Assembly (NCBI GenBank): GCA_017882555.1
Contig: JADGPH010000082.1
Location: forward strand, 1-8,238
Source: Thermoleophilia bacterium
GTDB taxonomy: Bacteria > Actinomycetota > Thermoleophilia > Miltoncostaeales > Miltoncostaeaceae
DNA: 8,238 bases
Reading direction: 5' to 3'
Position 1 is the stretch's first letter, and each line of letters opens with the position of its first letter. A program made the position numbers and the translations under genes. The notes below the pieces were generated by a model that made no database searches, was not told the DNA's origin, and worked only from the letters and a program-made list of their open reading frames with translations. Shown in pieces: positions 5,832 through 8,238 of this stretch.

Positions 5832-6535
5832 GTCGTGTGCGACCCCGGTCGCGGTGGCCGGTGTGCAGGGAGTGGTCGATCGTGGGCCGGCGGCGAACGG
5901 TGAGCGATGCATCAGACCAATGGTCCGCTTGGTCGACGGCCTTGGCCCCTGCCCATGCGTCGCAGCAGAATCAGGCGGCCCGCATCGACGCCAATGAGTC
6001 GGAGGCCTGCGGAGGCATTCGCGCGCCGCGCGACGTATTTGCCCGGCCCCGTGGGCACAACGTGGACCAAGGGGCGCTCACACGCCGACGTCGTTCGGAG
6101 CGAACTCAGCTCAGGTCGGATGATGCTCGGTGTATTTGTCACACGTGAAGAGCCGGCCGACTCCGATCGGTGACTCATTCGACCTAGCCGCGATGTGGTT
6201 CGGGATCGTCAGGACACCATCAACGTCGTGGTCTCGAGGAAGATCAAGCTGCGCCGGGGTCCTCGTGGTGGCGAATCAGGCGATATCACCAAAGCAGGTC
6301 TGATGCGGAGTCGAAGCATTCGGGAGGATGCGAAGGCCCCCATTGTTGGCATATCCGCCCCTGGCTTGGGTACTCGCCCGATCGGGTCGGGTCGTCATCG
6401 AGCGTGGGTCAACGTCAGGCTTGAGACGGTCGCCGGAGTTTGCTCGATCCTCTACTTGGGGGGTCGAGCTCACGGGAACCCATACCCAACGTGGCGTATA
6501 GAGTGGAGCGACTCGCGGCTTCTGGGGTGCGCGCC

Positions 6536-7108
6536 ATGCAGCTGAACATGACCAAGCCTGATACCTACCCATTGGGCATCCGCGCGCTCGTTCTCACCGC
6601 CGACAAGTTCGAAGATACCGAGCTCATCGTTCCGTATTTTCGACTCCTCGACGCGGGCGCACGCGTCGACATTGCGGCGCCGACCATGGACCGCATCGGT
6701 GGAGAACACGGCTACAGCGTCGTGCCAGACCTGACGATCGACGACGTTGATCCCGACGAGTACGACCTGCTGGTCGTCCCGGGCGGATTCCCGGACGGAG
6801 CGCCAGCGACGGTGCGCCGGATCGAGAAGGCACAGCGGATCGCGCAGTCGTTCTTCGAGGGGGACAAACCCGTTGCGTCCATCTGTCATGGGCCCTGGCT
6901 ACTGGCATCGGCAGGTGTGATCCATGGCCGACGACTGACTTCGTACTGGCACGATGGAGTTCCCGAGGACGTCAAGGCCGCGGGTGGTCTTTGGGAGGAC
7001 TCTGAGGTCGTGGTCGACGGCAACCTGGTCACCTCACGGTGGCCTCCCGACCTGCCGGCCTTCACCCGCGAGATGATGGCGCTCGTCGAGGCCTCGTTGA
7101 AGAAGTAG
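6536..7108 (+). CDS. DJ-1/PfpI-family protein (PfpI/YhbO-like, class I glutamine amidotransferase fold)
   Basis: Soluble cytoplasmic protein of 190 residues, the normal PfpI/YhbO length. Members have been described as intracellular proteases or as glyoxalase/deglycase-type enzymes acting on carbonyl-damaged substrates, and the true activity is disputed. Visible are the first strand and loop IRALVLTADKFEDTELIVP with the conserved acidic FEDTEL segment, YDLLVVPGGFPDG (76-88), and the nucleophile elbow ASICHGPWLLASAG with C117 and adjacent H118. The late blocks GRRLTSYW, VVVDGNLVTSRWPPDLPAF and FTREMM are typical of the PfpI branch. The start is taken at ATG 6536, with only a weak GGGG some 10 nt upstream; ATG 6548 is nearly as good, and a TTG at 6440 would add 32 unrelated residues. 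A TAGAGT -10 candidate lies at 6499. No frameshift is seen. Confidence 0.9.
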   Translation: MQLNMTKPDTYPLGIRALVLTADKFEDTELIVPYFRLLDAGARVDIAAPTMDRIGGEHGYSVVPDLTIDDVDPDEYDLLVVPGGFPDGAPATVRRIEKAQRIAQSFFEGDKPVASICHGPWLLASAGVIHGRRLTSYWHDGVPEDVKAAGGLWEDSEVVVDGNLVTSRWPPDLPAFTREMMALVEASLKK

Positions 7109-7250
7109 GTAGGCACTGCGACCCACGTACGGCGGCCGCTTCTGCCAGGCTCGCGCTCTCGCGCCTCATCGAGGGGTTTCCCGCACAGGGTATCCGGTGC
7201 GCCGCCGATTCGCGGTCCCGTGCGCTGGGGCACGCTGCTGATGGCGCCCG

Positions 7251-7257
7251 AGGAGGT
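7251..7257 (+). promoter_or_regulatory. strong ribosome binding site of the four-helix membrane protein
   Basis: AGGAGGT is a near-perfect Shine-Dalgarno sequence 8 nt before the ATG at 7266. It settles the start codon in favour of 7266 over the internal ATG at codon 20. Confidence 0.8.
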
Positions 7258-7265
7258 GCATCGAG

Positions 7266-7820
7266 ATGATTCCGCGTCGACCCGCGGCGTCCGTTGCCGC
7301 GCCCAGCGCAAGACGGCCAGATATGGGTCCGCAGCCTCTCGAGGCCAAAGGTGTGGCGGTCGGTGCCGAGATCTTCGAGGCACAGCTTCGGTTTTCTGTG
7401 CCGCGGGGTCCGACGCGCCTGGCGATGCTCGTCATCGAACTGTTCATCGGCATCCCGGCAATACCCGCGGGAGTCGGTCTCATGCGCGACGGTCTGGGCA
7501 TGCCGAACGAGTGGATCAGCCACAGCTTGTTTCCTAGCTACGCGCTGCCCGGCGTCCTCCTGATCGGATTGATCGGCGGCGGGATGGTGGGCGCCGCGGT
7601 GATCACTCTGCGCCGGTCGGTACTTGCCGGTCCGGCAGCAATCGCGATCGGGTTGGTGCAGATCGCGTGGCTAGGGAGCGAGACGTTCATCGTCGGTTGG
7701 CATGGCGGTCCGCAGTTGTTGCTGGTCGGAATCATCGGCCTGCTTGCCGTCGTGCTACTCGTGCTGGGGAGCAGCGTCACGTCGGTTCGCCTGCAGTTGC
7801 TTTACGAGCTGCGCCGATGA
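7266..7820 (+). CDS. small integral membrane protein of unknown function, four predicted helices
   Basis: I cannot assign a function. The 184-residue protein starts with about 50 polar, Pro/Arg-rich, Ala-rich residues, likely cytoplasmic and disordered. Four hydrophobic segments follow at about 52-74, 93-114, 117-137 and 149-168, then a short basic tail ending QLLYELRR. Helix 2 has a glycine-rich face (LPGVLLIGLIGGGMVGAAV), and SLFPSYALPG comes between helices 1 and 2. This layout resembles unnamed four-helix membrane proteins often seen in actinobacterial genomes, but no catalytic motif or metal ligand is evident. The start is well supported by AGGAGGT. It follows the PfpI-like gene on the same strand after a 157-bp gap with no visible terminator, so co-transcription is possible but unproven. 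Confidence 0.75.
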   Translation: MIPRRPAASVAAPSARRPDMGPQPLEAKGVAVGAEIFEAQLRFSVPRGPTRLAMLVIELFIGIPAIPAGVGLMRDGLGMPNEWISHSLFPSYALPGVLLIGLIGGGMVGAAVITLRRSVLAGPAAIAIGLVQIAWLGSETFIVGWHGGPQLLLVGIIGLLAVVLLVLGSSVTSVRLQLLYELRR

Positions 7821-7953
7821 GGATCCCATGCTCGACCGTCGGTGGATCTCCTCGGCATGCCCACTGGCGGGAATCCGGCGCGCGATCTTCGTCGTGGTCC
7901 GCGATGGTGGACCCAATGAGACCACGTCCTCCGAGTGGTGCTGTTGCTCGGCG

Positions 7954-7960
7954 GGAAAGG
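7954..7960 (+). promoter_or_regulatory. ribosome binding site of the right-edge gene
   Basis: GGAAAGG lies 7 nt before the GTG at 7968. It supports that GTG as the start of the open frame that runs off the right edge. Confidence 0.6.
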
Positions 7961-7967
7961 TAGTCCG

Positions 7968-8238
7968 GTGTCTGAAGGCTCCCGGGTCGACGCCGCACGG
8001 GCTGATCGGAAACTGGGGGACCAGAGAGACGCCGACGCGGCTGCGCCCTTTGGGGCGAGCATCGACTTGTACTGGCTCCCGCTCGGGGGGGGCGGCCATT
8101 CTGTGCGGCTCAACGGCCGGGTTTTCGAGGCGGTGGCCGCGCGGCTGGGGCAGCGGGCCGCCTGCGACCTCTATCACTCCGCGCTCGAGGTGTGCGTGCC
8201 CGAGGGGCGCTTCGTCATCGAAATGACGCCGGTCCTGC
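7968..8238 (+). CDS. conserved-looking soluble protein of unknown function, N-terminal 90 residues (3' end outside window)
   Basis: The frame is open from GTG 7968 to the right edge and has a good ribosome binding site. After a charged, poorly ordered N-terminus (residues 1-28) the sequence becomes protein-like: ASIDLYWLPLGGGGHSVRLNGRVFEAVAARL (30-60), then ACDLYHSALEVCVPEGRFVIEMTPVL (65-90). It has no membrane segment or signal peptide. The alternation of strand-like and helix-like segments and the aromatic/His positions look conserved, but I cannot name the family. The block LYHSALEV followed by a strand ending in VIEM loosely recalls the His motif of permuted papain-fold (PPPDE/LRAT/NlpC-like) proteins; this is a weak inference. 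An 8-G run (8085-8092) encodes part of the Gly stretch. It starts 147 bp after the membrane protein gene, on the same strand. Confidence 0.7.
   Translation, partial: MSEGSRVDAARADRKLGDQRDADAAAPFGASIDLYWLPLGGGGHSVRLNGRVFEAVAARLGQRAACDLYHSALEVCVPEGRFVIEMTPVL

Larger units (their letters stand above)
5804..6535. other. about 730 bp divergent intergenic region without a credible gene
   Basis: It separates the minus-strand GT-C-like gene from the plus-strand PfpI-like gene. Short frames on both strands (plus 5907-6173, minus 5912-6178, plus 6195-6545) give translations I cannot relate to any family and lack good ribosome binding sites. Visible small structures are the palindrome TCCCGG-C-CCGGGA at 5819-5831 and the inverted repeat GTTCG-GAG-CGAAC at 6093-6105. 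The latter has the half-sites in the opposite order to the actinobacterial LexA box (CGAAC-N4-GTTCG). A possible -10 box for the PfpI-like gene, TAGAGT, lies at 6499-6504. Confidence 0.5.

Noticed and set aside
4746..5912. 388-codon minus-strand frame
   Set aside because: It overlaps the GT-C-like gene in another phase; the true frame has membrane helices and GT-C motifs, this one only Arg/Pro-rich text.
6093..6105. Inverted repeat GTTCG-GAG-CGAAC considered as a LexA (SOS) box
   Set aside because: The half-sites are in the reverse order and the spacer is 3 nt; the actinobacterial SOS box is CGAAC-N4-GTTCG.
7893..7926. Inverted repeat CGTGGTC / GACCACG considered as a terminator after the membrane protein gene
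   Set aside because: The arms are 7 bp with a 20-nt spacer and no U-tract follows; an alternative GGTCC/GGACC fold is equally weak.

Overview
The window looks like chromosomal DNA of a high-GC bacterium, most likely an actinobacterium. The case rests on strong G/C bias at third codon positions, a tRNA gene without an encoded CCA, TANNNT -10 boxes placed almost on top of start codons (leaderless-type promoters), and a 3-hydroxybutyrate dehydrogenase of the type I associate with actinobacteria. This is inference; no gene here fixes the genus.

Layout, left to right. (1) 1-1005: the 3' part of argS, entering from the left edge, closed by a hairpin that contains its stop codon. (2) 1052-1124: tRNA-Gly(CCC), apparently with its own extended -10 promoter embedded in the argS terminator. 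(3) 1133-1152: a terminator usable from both sides. (4) About 1160-1800, minus strand: the wreck of a tyrosine recombinase facing the tRNA gene. It is frameshifted at a (CG)6 run, has lost its catalytic tyrosine and lacks its N-terminal half, so it is the scar of a tRNA-targeted integrative element. (5) 1842-2618: bdhA-type 3-hydroxybutyrate dehydrogenase with a leaderless-looking promoter. (6) 2619-3373: 755 bp with no credible gene. (7) 3374-4108 and 4172-5803, both minus strand and 63 bp apart: a CDF-like six-helix transporter with a cysteine-rich tail, and upstream of it a polytopic GT-C-type membrane glycosyltransferase-like protein. (8) 5804-6535: about 730 bp with no credible gene. (9) 6536-7108: a DJ-1/PfpI-family protein. 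(10) 7266-7820: a small four-helix membrane protein with a strong ribosome binding site. (11) 7968 to the right edge: the start of a soluble protein of unknown function.

The genes do not form one pathway. argS and tRNA-Gly are translation genes. bdhA links 3-hydroxybutyrate (PHB or ketone body) use to NAD. The PfpI-like protein suggests protein quality control or carbonyl stress. The minus-strand pair may be co-transcribed. I found no CRISPR array, no intact mobile element, no toxin-antitoxin pair and no recognisable defence or biosynthetic system. The most interesting points are the dead integrase at the tRNA, the layered argS-terminator/tRNA-promoter junction, the altered metal site plus Cys tail of the CDF-like protein, and the unknown protein at the right edge.
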